Assembly (NCBI RefSeq): GCF_003236295.1
Contig: NZ_POTW01000013.1
Location: forward strand, 1-64,000
Length of the DNA stretch: 64,000 nt
Direction of reading: 5' to 3'
DNA from: Jiangella anatolica
GTDB taxonomy: Bacteria > Actinomycetota > Actinomycetes > Jiangellales > Jiangellaceae
Shown: positions 1 through 8,861 of the stretch, piece by piece
Numbering within the stretch: the first letter of the stretch is position 1
Layout: every line of letters begins with the position of its first letter
Notes under the pieces: generated by a model
Database searches by the model: none
What the model saw: the letters and a program-made list of their open reading frames with translations, nothing else
What the model was told of the DNA's origin: nothing
Translations under genes and position numbers: made by a program

Positions 1-1
1 C

Positions 2-1747
2 ACCCACCCCGCGCCGCTGCGCGGCCTGCTGCCCTACCTGCTCGCCGACAGGCTCCGCTTCGCGCGCGTGGTGCTCTCCGGCATCCTGTTCGCCGGGCTC
101 GGCATCACCGCGGCGAGCCTCGGCGCCTGGCTGGCCGGCTCCGTGCTCGCCGGTGACTCCTGGTCCGGCCTGGCCGGCGTCTTCGGCTGGTTCGTCGCCG
201 CCTCGGCCGGCGCCGCGCTCGCGGCTTGGTGGCAGAGCGACGTCGGGCACGACTGGGCGTTCGCGCTGATGCGGGACCTGAGGGTGCGCGTCTACGACGG
301 CCTCGAGCGGGCGACGCCGCGGACGCTGCTCGGCCGTCGCACCGGCGACCTCACCAGCACCGCGATCGGCGACGTCAACGCCACCGAGCTGTTCTTCGCC
401 CACACCGCCGGCGACTACCTCGGCGCAGTGCTCGTGTCGGTGTCGTCCGTGGTTGTCATCGGCGTGGTCGACGTCCCGGTCGCGGTGGTCACCGCCGTCG
501 TGATGGCGCTGGTGGCGATCATCCCGTTCGCGCTGGCGAAGCGGGCGGGCGCGCAGGGCCGGCGGCTGCGGGAGCAGCTGGGCACGCTCGGTGCGGACAC
601 CTTGGACGGCATCCAGGGCCTGCGTGAGCTGACGGTGTTCGGCGCGACGCGCACCCACCGCGACCGGCTGCTGCGGCGGATGCGGTCGTTCCAGGCGGCG
701 GGGCGCAGCTACGCCGTTCGCTCGGCGGCCGAACAGGTCGCCACCGACCTGCTGCTGGCGCTCGGCGCCGCCGCGACCGTGCTGGTCGCCGTCGTCCGCT
801 TCCACGACGGGCACCTCGCACCGGCCTGGCTGCCGACGGTGGTCGTGCTGGCGGTGGCGGCGGTGGCGCCGATCGCCGTCGTGTCGGCGACCGCCCGCAC
901 CCTGGGCGACGTCCGGGCCGCCGCGGCCCGGGTGCTGACCATCGTCGGCTACCCCGACCAGGTCCCGGACACGGGTTCGGCGCCGGCGCCGCGGGGCGTG
1001 CCCGGCGTCCGCTTCGACGACGTGCGGTTCCGCTACGCCGACGACGGCCCCGAGGTGTTGCGCGGGCTGAGCTTCGAGATCCGGCCCGGCGAGACCGTCG
1101 CCCTGGTGGGCCGGTCCGGCGCGGGCAAGAGCACGTGCGCGAGCCTGCTGCTGCGATTCTGGGACGTGACCGGCGGCACGGTCGCGGTCGGCGGCACCGA
1201 CGTGCGCTCGTACGGCGTGGACACGCTGCGCCGGCTGGTCACGCTGGTGCCGCAGGACGCATACCTGTTCAACGTCTCCGTCCGGGAGAACATCCGGCTG
1301 GCCCGCCCGGACGCCACCGACGCCGACGTCGAGCGTGCCGCCCGGCAGGCCGCGGCGCACGAGTTCATCGCCCAACTGCCCGACGGCTACGACACGCCGT
1401 GCGGCGAGCACGGCGCACAGCTGTCCGGCGGGCAGCGGCAGCGGATCGCGATCGCTCGCGCGCTGGTCAAGGACGCGCCCGTCGTTGTGCTGGACGAGGC
1501 GGTGTCCAGCCTGGACGCGGAGAACGAGCGGATCGTGCAGCAGGCCGTGGCCGCCGCCAGCACGGGCCGCACCGTGCTCGCGATCGCCCACCGGCTCTCC
1601 ACGATCCGCGCCGCCGACCGGGTCGTCCTCCTCGACGGCGGGCGCGTGACCGACACCGGGACGCACGAGGAGCTGCTCGCCCGCAGCGCGGACTACCGCG
1701 ACCTCCTCGCCGCCCGCGACGGCGACGGGACGCGGATTGCGGACTAG
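2..1747 (+). CDS. ABC exporter, fused membrane and ATPase domains (5' end outside window)
   Basis: The frame is open to the left edge, so the true start lies upstream; a GTG at 68 is only an internal option, because sensible hydrophobic sequence precedes it. About 581 residues are visible. The first 300 or so form the membrane domain with several hydrophobic segments. The rest is the ATPase: Walker A GRSGAGKST near residue 370, signature LSGGQRQR near 473, Walker B VVVLDEA near 494 and the H-loop histidine of AIAHRLST near 527. This is the layout of a half-size exporter of the CydC/CydD or multidrug type; a partner half may lie upstream. The substrate cannot be told. It is convergent with the next gene and their stop codons overlap by 4 bp. 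Confidence 0.9.
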   Translation, partial: THPAPLRGLLPYLLADRLRFARVVLSGILFAGLGITAASLGAWLAGSVLAGDSWSGLAGVFGWFVAASAGAALAAWWQSDVGHDWAFALMRDLRVRVYDGLERATPRTLLGRRTGDLTSTAIGDVNATELFFAHTAGDYLGAVLVSVSSVVVIGVVDVPVAVVTAVVMALVAIIPFALAKRAGAQGRRLREQLGTLGADTLDGIQGLRELTVFGATRTHRDRLLRRMRSFQAAGRSYAVRSAAEQVATDLLLALGAAATVLVAVVRFHDGHLAPAWLPTVVVLAVAAVAPIAVVSATARTLGDVRAAAARVLTIVGYPDQVPDTGSAPAPRGVPGVRFDDVRFRYADDGPEVLRGLSFEIRPGETVALVGRSGAGKSTCASLLLRFWDVTGGTVAVGGTDVRSYGVDTLRRLVTLVPQDAYLFNVSVRENIRLARPDATDADVERAARQAAAHEFIAQLPDGYDTPCGEHGAQLSGGQRQRIAIARALVKDAPVVVLDEAVSSLDAENERIVQQAVAAASTGRTVLAIAHRLSTIRAADRVVLLDGGRVTDTGTHEELLARSADYRDLLAARDGDGTRIAD

Positions 1748-2724
1748 GTCCAGGCCGTGGCGTCCGGCCGGGCGCGCCCGCGCTCGACGGCGTCGCGGAG
1801 GTCGTGGAGCACCGCCTCGTACCACTGGGCCTCGGCCGGGTCGAACCGCCAGTTCTCAACCGGCTCGCGCATGGCGTCCTCCAGGCGACTCGCCTCGCCC
1901 AACGCGGTTTCGGCCGCGAGCTCGCGGCCGAGGCCGGCCAGGTCGGCCGACGCCGGCACCGAAGCCGGCGCCGCCGTCGTCCGCCGGTGCAGGAGCCAGT
2001 CCGCGAACCGCGTGGGCGCCAGCCACGCCTCGTCGCCGGGCAGGAGCGACCGCTCGCTCAGCACGGCGCCGAAGAGGCGTGCTCGCTCGTCGGTGACGAC
2101 CGTGCGGGGATCGTCGCGAGCGGACAGTTCGTCCCAGACGAGGGAGTCGAACCGCAGCCGCTCCGGACCGGCGATCTCGACGACGGCGTTCGCCGCCGGG
2201 TCCACCGCGATCCGGCCGAGCACGTCGGCGACGTCGTCGGCCGCGATGGGCTGGACGAGCACGGGAGCGAGCCGGGCGGCGTCCCCGTCGGTGGCGGCGT
2301 CGGCGATGCGCATGAGGAACTCGTAGAACTGCGTGGCCCGGACCAGGGTGAACGGGATCGGCGAGCGTGCGACGAGGTTCTCCTGCACCAGCTTGGCGCG
2401 GAAGTAGCCGAGGTCGGGCAGGCGGTCCGCTCCCACCACCGAGAGGGCGACGTGGTGTCTGACGCCCGCGCCGGCCTCCGCGTCGAGCAGGTGCCGTGTG
2501 GAGGTCTCGAAGAAGCGCAGGGCGATGTCGTCCTCGACGGACGGGGAGTCCGAGACGTCGACCACGACCGAGGTGCCGGTGAGCGCCTCGGACAGGCCCC
2601 GCCGGGTGAGCGTGTCGACTCCGGTCGTCGGCGACGCCGGGACGACCTCATGGCCGTGCCGGCGCAGCCCGCGGACGACCGCCGAGCCGATCAGGCCGGT
2701 GCCACCGACCACCACGATCTTCAT
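1744..2724 (-). CDS. NAD(P)-binding epimerase/NmrA-like oxidoreductase
   Basis: The 326-residue protein begins MKIVVVGGTGLIGS, a Rossmann nucleotide-binding loop (GGTGLIG, residues 7-13) of the atypical short-chain dehydrogenase (NmrA or epimerase) group. The ATG at 2724 overlaps the stop of the upstream hydrolase gene (ATGA), so the two are translationally coupled. It is a clear paralogue of the product of 8862-9620 over about 250 residues, and adds an extra C-terminal tail of about 75 residues rich in Ala, Glu and Arg that the paralogue lacks. Epimerase-like genes beside ECF41 sigma factors are a known association. The substrate is unknown. Confidence 0.85.
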   Translation of the reverse strand: MKIVVVGGTGLIGSAVVRGLRRHGHEVVPASPTTGVDTLTRRGLSEALTGTSVVVDVSDSPSVEDDIALRFFETSTRHLLDAEAGAGVRHHVALSVVGADRLPDLGYFRAKLVQENLVARSPIPFTLVRATQFYEFLMRIADAATDGDAARLAPVLVQPIAADDVADVLGRIAVDPAANAVVEIAGPERLRFDSLVWDELSARDDPRTVVTDERARLFGAVLSERSLLPGDEAWLAPTRFADWLLHRRTTAAPASVPASADLAGLGRELAAETALGEASRLEDAMREPVENWRFDPAEAQWYEAVLHDLRDAVERGRARPDATAWT

Positions 2725-3446
2725 GACGCCGCGACCGCGTCGACGGCCTCGAGGATCGTCGCCGCGACGGCGTCGGGCTGGGAGACGCTGAGGGCATGGG
2801 AGGCACCCGCCATCTCGCGGATGGTCTTGGCCCCGGCCCGCTCGGCCATGTAGCGGTGGAGAGCGACCGGGATGTTGAGGTCCTGGTCGCTGAAGACGAA
2901 CCACGACGGGATGGTGCGCCAGGCCGGCATGTCCGTCGGCAGTCCGGTGGTGAGGGCGAGCTCGGTGACCGGCCGCTGGGTCGCGCTCATGATCGCGGCC
3001 TGGGCGGGGGAGACGTCCGCGGCGAACTGGTGGTGGAAGACGTCGGGCCGGATGGTGAGCTCGTTGCCGCCAGTCGAGACCGGGTGACCCGCGATCGCCT
3101 CGCCGAGCGTGCTGCCGGGGAACTTGGTGGACAGTCCGAAGGCGTTCTCGCCGTGGTCCGGCGCGAAGGCGCAGACGTAGACGAGGGCGCTGACCGCTCG
3201 GTGCCCGGCGGCGGCCTCGGTGATCACCATGCCGCCGTAGGAGTGGCCGACGAGCACCACCGGCCCGTTGACGCCGTCGATCACGTCACGGACGTAGGTG
3301 GCGTCGCCGTGCAGGCTGCGCAGCGGGTTCGCGGCCGCGACGACGTCGAGCCCGCGCTCCTGCAGGCTCTCCACGACGCCGGCCCAGCTCGCGGACTCGG
3401 CGAACGCGCCGTGGACGAGGACGACGGTCACTCTCTTCCCGGTCAT
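2721..3446 (-). CDS. alpha/beta hydrolase (esterase-like)
   Basis: The 241-residue protein shows the alpha/beta hydrolase pattern: the HGAF strand-loop near residue 10, the nucleophile elbow GHSYGG near residue 72, a candidate acidic residue in FSDQD and a C-terminal histidine in GASHALS. No signal peptide is present, so it is cytoplasmic. The ATG at 3446 is chosen because an AAAGGGA ribosome site lies 6-8 bases upstream; an earlier start would add 12 residues not seen in relatives. It is the first gene of a two-gene operon with the epimerase and follows an ECF-type promoter at 3489-3516. It is related to the secreted hydrolase at 9938-10780. Confidence 0.85.
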   Translation of the reverse strand: MTGKRVTVVLVHGAFAESASWAGVVESLQERGLDVVAAANPLRSLHGDATYVRDVIDGVNGPVVLVGHSYGGMVITEAAAGHRAVSALVYVCAFAPDHGENAFGLSTKFPGSTLGEAIAGHPVSTGGNELTIRPDVFHHQFAADVSPAQAAIMSATQRPVTELALTTGLPTDMPAWRTIPSWFVFSDQDLNIPVALHRYMAERAGAKTIREMAGASHALSVSQPDAVAATILEAVDAVAAS

Positions 3447-3478
3447 CGGACTTCCCTTTCTCGTAGCGGTCACACTGG

Positions 3479-4201
3479 TCACGGGATAGACCGGGTAGCC
3501 GGCGCCGGACGTGACAACCGGCGCCAGAGAGCCGGTCGGTCCACCAGGTCCGCGCCCAGGAGGTCTTCGATGTCGGCGAGGTTGGCGCTGCGGGCGGCGG
3601 CGCGGAACGCTCGCGCGATGGGCCGGAACCCCATGGGCCGGGCCCGCCGGCGCGGCCAGTCGTCCCTACGTGTGCGGGCCGGCCGGCCGGGGTCACCGAG
3701 AGCGATCGCGCCCGAGCGCAGGATCCTCCGCAGCCCGCCCGCGGGACAGGCGAACGCCTTGCGGGCGACGAAGACCAGCTGCGCGGCCGGCGTCAGTTGT
3801 GCGCGAAGGACGAGGACGGCGAGCTCGGCGGCCTGCGTGCGTTCGGTCTCGCTCGCGGAGCCGGCGCCGGGCTCGGCCGTACGGCCGGCGCGTTCACGGG
3901 CCGGGTGCTCGGTGCGTCGGTGGGCGGCCGCGATGATCTCGACGGCGATCCGGTCACCGGCGTTCGCGAACCGTCCCGGCAGGCCGGACCGCGTCGAGTC
4001 CGCGTCGACCGACCACCGCCGCCAGGCGTCGCGGATGATGCGCTCGCTGTCGGCGCGGGTGCCGTCGGCGAGCCGGCCGGCGATGGCGCTCAGGTGTGGC
4101 CACGCACTCGCCAGTACCGTCGTGGCCCCGGTGTCGATGCGCTGATCGAGCTGCGTCGGCCGCATCTGCGTCCCGCTCTCAGGACGGGTGGTCAGCTCCA
4201 T
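3479..4201 (-). CDS. degenerate ECF sigma factor-like protein (second of tandem pair)
   Basis: A protein of about 240 residues if the ATG at 4201 is used; this start overlaps the upstream sigma gene by 10 bp. It can be aligned by eye with that neighbour along its whole length: RIIRDAWRRW matches the region 2 motif DVVQDAWFRW, LTPAAQLVFVARKAF matches LTPHERATYLLREGF, and ARAFRAAARSANLADIEDLL matches LEAFLAAARTGDLAGLERLL. The region 4 helix-turn-helix is poorly kept, so DNA binding is doubtful. It looks like a duplicated and diverged copy that may modulate or titrate the first. A second possible start is the ATG at 4165. The C-terminal SnoaL-like domain usual in ECF41 is cut short. Confidence 0.6.
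   Translation of the reverse strand: MELTTRPESGTQMRPTQLDQRIDTGATTVLASAWPHLSAIAGRLADGTRADSERIIRDAWRRWSVDADSTRSGLPGRFANAGDRIAVEIIAAAHRRTEHPARERAGRTAEPGAGSASETERTQAAELAVLVLRAQLTPAAQLVFVARKAFACPAGGLRRILRSGAIALGDPGRPARTRRDDWPRRRARPMGFRPIARAFRAAARSANLADIEDLLGADLVDRPALWRRLSRPAPATRSIP
3489..3516 (-). promoter_or_regulatory. ECF41/SigJ-type promoter of the hydrolase-epimerase operon
   Basis: Read on the minus strand, TGTCACG (3516-3510) is followed after 16 bases by CGGTC (3493-3489). The start of transcription would be near 3482, giving a leader of about 36 bases to the ATG at 3446. The -35 matches the ECF41 consensus TGTCACA; the published ECF41 -10 is CGTC, here CGGTC. The site lies inside the 3' end of the sigma-like gene 3479-4201. 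Confidence 0.65.
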
Positions 4202-4824
4202 GGGTGCGGCTCCGTCCGTGCGAGCAGCCGCTCCAGGCCGGCGAGGTCGCCGGTCCGGGCGGCCGCGAGGAACGCCTCGAGCAGGCGGCGCCGCGCGGCC
4301 GCGTCCACGGGCACGCGGCGGTCCGACGCCAGCCGTTGCTGTGCTCGCCGCGCGAGCTGGCGGGTGTGCGCGACCTGCAGGCGAAGAACCTCGGCGATGC
4401 GCCGGTACGGGTAGCCGAACCCTTCGCGCAGCAGGTAGGTGGCGCGCTCGTGCGGCGTGAGCCGCTCCATGAGCAGCGTGATCGCCGCCTCGACGGCGTC
4501 GCGGTACACCGTCTGGGCCTCGGGCCCGGGACCGCCGTCGACCGGCTCGGCGAACCGGCTCGTCGCCGGGGCTTCGTGCCGCCGGCGGGCACACTGGGCG
4601 GCGTTGAGCGCGAGCCGGACGGTCGTGGTGGCGAGGAAGGCACGCGGGTCGTTGACCGCCGACCGGTCGGTGCGCCGCCACCGGAACCAGGCGTCCTGCA
4701 CGACGTCCTCGGCCTCTCCCTCGTCGTGGAGGATCCGATTGGCGATGGCCAGGAGCTGGGGCCGGGCCGTTGCGAAGATCGATGTGGCCTGGTCCAGCGG
4801 GGGGTCCAGCAGATCCGTGTTCAT
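4192..4824 (-). CDS. RNA polymerase sigma factor, ECF41-like, truncated C-terminus
   Basis: The 210-residue protein has sigma region 2 (DEGEAEDVVQDAWFRWRR, residues about 33-50) and region 4 (LTPHERATYLLREGFGYPYR onwards, about 115-160). It should direct RNA polymerase to a small set of promoters. The ATG at 4824 follows GGAGG by six bases. After region 4 it runs into LEAFLAAARTGDLAGLERLL, which resembles the start of the SnoaL-like domain fused to ECF41 sigma factors, and then stops, so that domain is essentially missing. The likely targets are four TGTCAC...CGGTC promoters within 5 kb. None is seen in front of this gene itself. A classical anti-sigma gene is absent, as is usual for ECF41. 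Confidence 0.8.
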   Translation of the reverse strand: MNTDLLDPPLDQATSIFATARPQLLAIANRILHDEGEAEDVVQDAWFRWRRTDRSAVNDPRAFLATTTVRLALNAAQCARRRHEAPATSRFAEPVDGGPGPEAQTVYRDAVEAAITLLMERLTPHERATYLLREGFGYPYRRIAEVLRLQVAHTRQLARRAQQRLASDRRVPVDAAARRRLLEAFLAAARTGDLAGLERLLARTEPHPWS

Positions 4825-4954
4825 GACCGCCTCCACGGTTCGACGGATCCATGCGCCGGCGGCGCCGGTGGCATCACCCTCGCGTTCGCAGGGCGACATC
4901 GCGCCGATGAGAGTCCGTGGCCAGGTCCGTGGTCGAGTCCGTGGCGACGCGGGC

Positions 4955-4982
4955 TGTCACAACGGAGGCCGCCTGTCCGGTC
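4955..4982 (+). promoter_or_regulatory. ECF41/SigJ-type promoter of the esterase gene
   Basis: TGTCACA (4955-4961) is followed after 16 bases by CGGTC (4978-4982). Transcription would start near 4989, giving a leader of about 25 bases to the ATG at 5014. The same pattern occurs at three other places in the first 10 kb. Confidence 0.65.
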
Positions 4983-5013
4983 CAGGTGACGTAGCCCTCA
5001 GACAGGAGCCCAG

Positions 5014-6007
5014 CATGAACACTCACGTTCTTGAGCCGGCGGCGCAGGCCCTCGCGGAGGCGACGGCGCGCCCGCCGTTCCTGTACGAGCTCGGCCCGGC
5101 AGGCGCCCGCAAGGTGCTCGACGACCTCCAGGCCGAGCCGATCGAAAAGCCCGACGTCGACGACCACTGGATCACTGTCCCCGCACAGGTCGGCGACGTG
5201 CGCGTGCGCATCGTCAGACATCGCGCGCTCGGCGCGCCGCTGCCCGTGATCCTGTACCTCCACGGCGGCGGCTGGATCCTCGGCAACGCCGGCACGCACG
5301 ACCGCCTGGTCCGCGAGCTGGCCGTCGGCGCGAACGCCGCCGTCGCGTTCGTCGAGTACGACCGCTCACCGGAGGCCCGCTACCCCGTGGCGATCGAGCA
5401 GGCGTACGCGACGGCCAGGTGGATCGTCCAGCACGGGAGGTCGCACGGCCTGGACGTGGATCGGCTCGCGGTCGCGGGGGACTCGGTCGGCGGCAACATG
5501 GCCGCGGCGCTGACGATCCTCGCCAAGCGGCGCGGAGACGTGACGTTCGTGCACCAGTCGTTGTACTACCCGGTGACCGACGCCGGGCAGGACACCGGCT
5601 CCTACCGCGAGTTCGCCGACGGCCCCTTCCTCACCGCGAAGGGCATGGCCTGGTTCTGGGACGCGTATCTGCCCGACGAGACCAAGCGCGGCGAGAGCAC
5701 CGTCTCGCCACTGCGGGCCGGCCTCGACGAGCTCGCCGGGCTGCCGGAGGCGTTCGTCGTCGTCGGCGAGAACGACGTGCTCCGCGACGAGGGCGAGGCG
5801 TACGCGCGCCGGCTGATCGAGGCGGGGGTGCGCACCACCACCGTCCGCTACAACGGCATCCTGCACGACTTCATGATGCTCGACCCCGTTCGGGAGACCG
5901 CCGCCGCGACCGCCGCGATCGAGCAGGCCGTGCACGTGCTCCGCAAGGCGTTCGAGGTCAGCCGGCCGGCCGCCGCAGGGCATCGCGCAGCTGACGCCGG
6001 CTGGTGA
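5014..6007 (+). CDS. HSL-family alpha/beta hydrolase (acetyl-esterase type)
   Basis: The 330-residue protein carries the oxyanion-hole motif HGGGW (residues about 84-88), the nucleophile motif GDSVGGN (about 156-162), a candidate acid in VVGENDVL and the histidine of GILHDFMML. These are the hallmarks of the hormone-sensitive-lipase family that hydrolyses short acyl esters. No signal peptide is seen. The ATG at 5014 follows CAGGAG by six bases. It is divergent from the sigma factor gene and has its own ECF-type promoter. Its last 50 bp overlap the 3' end of the LuxR-type gene on the other strand. Confidence 0.88.
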
Positions 6008-8753
6008 TGTCCAGCTTCGCGAACACCTTCCGCAGATGCCATTCCACCGTGTGGCGGCTGAGGTAGAGCTCCGCGCCGATCTCCGGATTGGTGCGGCCCT
6101 CGGCCGCCAGCCGGGCGATGTGCAGCTCCTGAGCGGTGAGCTCCTTGCGCGTCTCCGGTGCGCGCCTGCGCACCGTCTCGCCGGTGGCGGCCAGCTCCCG
6201 GCGGGCGCGTTCGGCGAAGGCCTGGACGCCCATGGCCGCCAGCGAGGTGTGCGCGGGCCGCAGGAACGACCGCGCGTCGTTGCGGCGGCCCGACCGGCGC
6301 AGCCACTCGCCGTGCAGCAGCTGCGCCCGCGCCAGGTCCACCCGGGCGCCGTCGCGCTCGAGCCGGTCGATCGCCTCGCGGTAGAGACCTTCGGCGCGGC
6401 GCTCGTCGAGCTGGGCTGCGCACCGTGCCGACACGCCGAGCGCCCAGTCCGTGCCGCTGGCCGCGGCCACCTCGGCGAGCCGCTCGGCCGCGGCGGACGC
6501 CGTCGCGGGATCGTCGCAGCGGATGGCCGCCTCGACCAGCTCGGCCAGCGCCCAGGTGCTCGGCTGGATCCCCGTGGGCGGCAGCGACACCCGTCCGTCG
6601 TGGTCGGCCGGCTCGAGCAGTGCGCGACAGTGGGCGAGCGCGGCCGGGTAGTCGCCGTTGCCGTTGCACAGCACCGCTTCGGCCCAGTGGGTGAGCGCCA
6701 CCACCATCTTCTCGCCGCGGGCGAGGGCGTCCGATCTCGCCACGGCGATCAGCGGGCCCGCATGGTCCTGGTCGCCGCGGAACGCCGCCAGGGCGATCGC
6801 GCCGTACGGATGGCTGGTGACGCCGGCGACCTCGGCCAGCGCCGTGGCCTCGTCGAGCAGCGCCGCGGCGGTGGTGAGATCGCCGGCGAAGACCTTGGTG
6901 TAGATGACGCTGTTCAGAGCGAGCTGCAGCGCGCTCAAGGCGCCGGACTCGCGGGCGAGCCCGATGTGGCGCTGGCACAGCGACGCCCACCGTCGCAGGT
7001 CCCACAGGTCGACGGCGATCTCGCTCGCGAACGCCAGCGACCGCAGCGCCTCGTCGACGGCGGTGTCGTCGGTGTCGAACGCGTTGACGACGCGCTGCAT
7101 CAGTGGCACCGCCGCGACGAAGCCGTCCTCCTGGAGCACGGCGATCGCCTGGAGGAACAGATCGCCCCGGCGCTCGCGGAGCGGCAGCGGCGCGGCCCGA
7201 GCCGCCTGTGCCACCTCGACGGCGGCCGGCTCGCCCAGCCGCAGCCCTGCGAACAGCGTGGCCTCGAGCGCGCTGACGTAGGTGTCGCGCGCCAGCTCCA
7301 GGTCGAGCGGCTCCAGCCGGCGGGCGGCGGCCAGCAGCAGGCGTACGGCCTCATGGCCACGGCTGGAGGCGAAGGCGATGTGGGCACGGAGCACCTCGGC
7401 GCGTGCACGCTGCAGCTCGGTCAGGCTCCGGTGATCGAGCAGCCCGAGCAGGCGCAGCGTGTCCTCGACGGCCCCGGCGTGGAGCATGGTCTGGGCGGCC
7501 TTGAGCTCGCGCTCGACCCGGCCGGCCTCGTCGGGGGTGAGCCGGGCCGCCCGTTCGAGCAGCGCGGCGCCGGCGGCCAGCCCGCCGTGGGCCAGGGCAC
7601 GGTCGGCGGACGCCTCCAGCTCCGCGGCCACGTCCTCGTCCGGGCCGGTGGCGGCGTGCGCGCGGTGCCAGGCCCGCCGGTCCGGGTCACGGTCGTGGTC
7701 GGTGACGTCGGCGAGCACACGGTGCGCCGCCCGGCGGTCGGGCGAGGCCGCGGACCGGTAGACGGCGGAGCGTACGAGGGGGTGCCGGAACCGCACGGTG
7801 TCCCACACCTCGATCAGTCCGGCGCCCTCGGCCGCGGCGGCGGAGTCCATGCCGATGCCGAGGCGCTCGGCCGCGTGCCGGAGCAGGCCGACGTCGCCCA
7901 ATGGCTCGGTCGCCGCGATCAGCAGCAGCCTGCGGGTGTCGTCGGGCAGGGTGTCCAGCCGGCGGCGGAAACCGTCCTCGATGCGGCTGGTCACCGTCCC
8001 GGCGGCCGGCGGTCCCGGGCCGAACGTCAGCTCGGCCGGCGACATCCACCGCGGCAGCTCCAGCAACGCCAGCGGGTTGCCGCGCGTCTCGGCCAGGATC
8101 CGGTCGCGCACGCGCGTGTCCAGCGGCGAGGTGACCACGGACTCCAGCACGGCCGCGGCGTCGGGCTCGCGCAGTCCGCGCACCGTCAGGCGCTGCAGGC
8201 CGGCCCAGGCGTGGTCGTCGTCGGTCGTGCGGGCGGCGAACACCATGGCGATCGCGTCCGCGGCCAGCCGGCGGGCGACGAACGCCAGCACCTCGGCCGA
8301 CGCCCGGTCCAGCCACTGCGCGTCGTCGATCAGGCAGATCAGGGGCCGGTCGTCGGCATGCTCCGACAGGAGCGTCAGGACGGCGAGCCCGACGAGGAAG
8401 CGGTCCGGCGGCCGGCCGCTCCGCAGCCCGAACGCCGTGCCCAGCGCCTCGGCCTGCGGCGGCGGCAGCCGGTCCAGCCCGCCGAACTCGTCCAGGAGTG
8501 GACGGCACAACTGATGGAGACCGGCGTGGGCCAGCTCGATCTCGGACTCGACACCGGCGGCTCGCAGCACCCGGCACTCCGACGCGGCGTCGACGAGATA
8601 GTCCAGCAGGGCGGTCTTGCCGATGCCGGCCTCGCCCTGCACCATGAGCACGCCGCTGTGACCCGAACGGGCCGCGCGCACCAGCTCGATGAGTTCCCGG
8701 CACTCCTGGTCGCGCCCTCGAAGCCATCGCGGCGGGAGCGACCCTGGTTCCAC
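5958..8753 (-). CDS. LuxR-family (LAL type) ATP-binding transcriptional regulator
   Basis: This 931-residue protein has the layout of large ATP-binding LuxR regulators (MalT-like). A P-loop ATPase lies at the N-terminus (GEAGIGKTALL near residues 40-50; Walker B ICLIDDAQWLD near 140), a long helical repeat region fills the middle, and a LuxR helix-turn-helix ends the protein (LTAQELHIARLAAEGRTNPE, ending with VEWHLRKVFAKL, residues about 868-925). The GTG start at 8753 is fixed by AGGAGG five bases upstream. The inducer is unknown. It lies between the two hydrolase/epimerase groups but is transcribed separately from them. Confidence 0.92.
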   Translation of the reverse strand: MEPGSLPPRWLRGRDQECRELIELVRAARSGHSGVLMVQGEAGIGKTALLDYLVDAASECRVLRAAGVESEIELAHAGLHQLCRPLLDEFGGLDRLPPPQAEALGTAFGLRSGRPPDRFLVGLAVLTLLSEHADDRPLICLIDDAQWLDRASAEVLAFVARRLAADAIAMVFAARTTDDDHAWAGLQRLTVRGLREPDAAAVLESVVTSPLDTRVRDRILAETRGNPLALLELPRWMSPAELTFGPGPPAAGTVTSRIEDGFRRRLDTLPDDTRRLLLIAATEPLGDVGLLRHAAERLGIGMDSAAAAEGAGLIEVWDTVRFRHPLVRSAVYRSAASPDRRAAHRVLADVTDHDRDPDRRAWHRAHAATGPDEDVAAELEASADRALAHGGLAAGAALLERAARLTPDEAGRVERELKAAQTMLHAGAVEDTLRLLGLLDHRSLTELQRARAEVLRAHIAFASSRGHEAVRLLLAAARRLEPLDLELARDTYVSALEATLFAGLRLGEPAAVEVAQAARAAPLPLRERRGDLFLQAIAVLQEDGFVAAVPLMQRVVNAFDTDDTAVDEALRSLAFASEIAVDLWDLRRWASLCQRHIGLARESGALSALQLALNSVIYTKVFAGDLTTAAALLDEATALAEVAGVTSHPYGAIALAAFRGDQDHAGPLIAVARSDALARGEKMVVALTHWAEAVLCNGNGDYPAALAHCRALLEPADHDGRVSLPPTGIQPSTWALAELVEAAIRCDDPATASAAAERLAEVAAASGTDWALGVSARCAAQLDERRAEGLYREAIDRLERDGARVDLARAQLLHGEWLRRSGRRNDARSFLRPAHTSLAAMGVQAFAERARRELAATGETVRRRAPETRKELTAQELHIARLAAEGRTNPEIGAELYLSRHTVEWHLRKVFAKLDITSRRQLRDALRRPAG

Positions 8754-8861
8754 GACGTCCTCCTGCGGCCGAAGAACCCGGCCGGAAGGGCGCGCGGGCC
8801 CGGCCGGAGTCGATGCCTCAGGATCGCACTCACGATCGCCCCGGGCAAGACCCCGGGCGCG

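Noticed and set aside
4439-5013. N-terminal extension of the HSL-type esterase to 522 residues
   Set aside because: The extra part runs opposite the sigma factor gene and across an ECF-type promoter. ATG 5014 has a ribosome site and the right family length.
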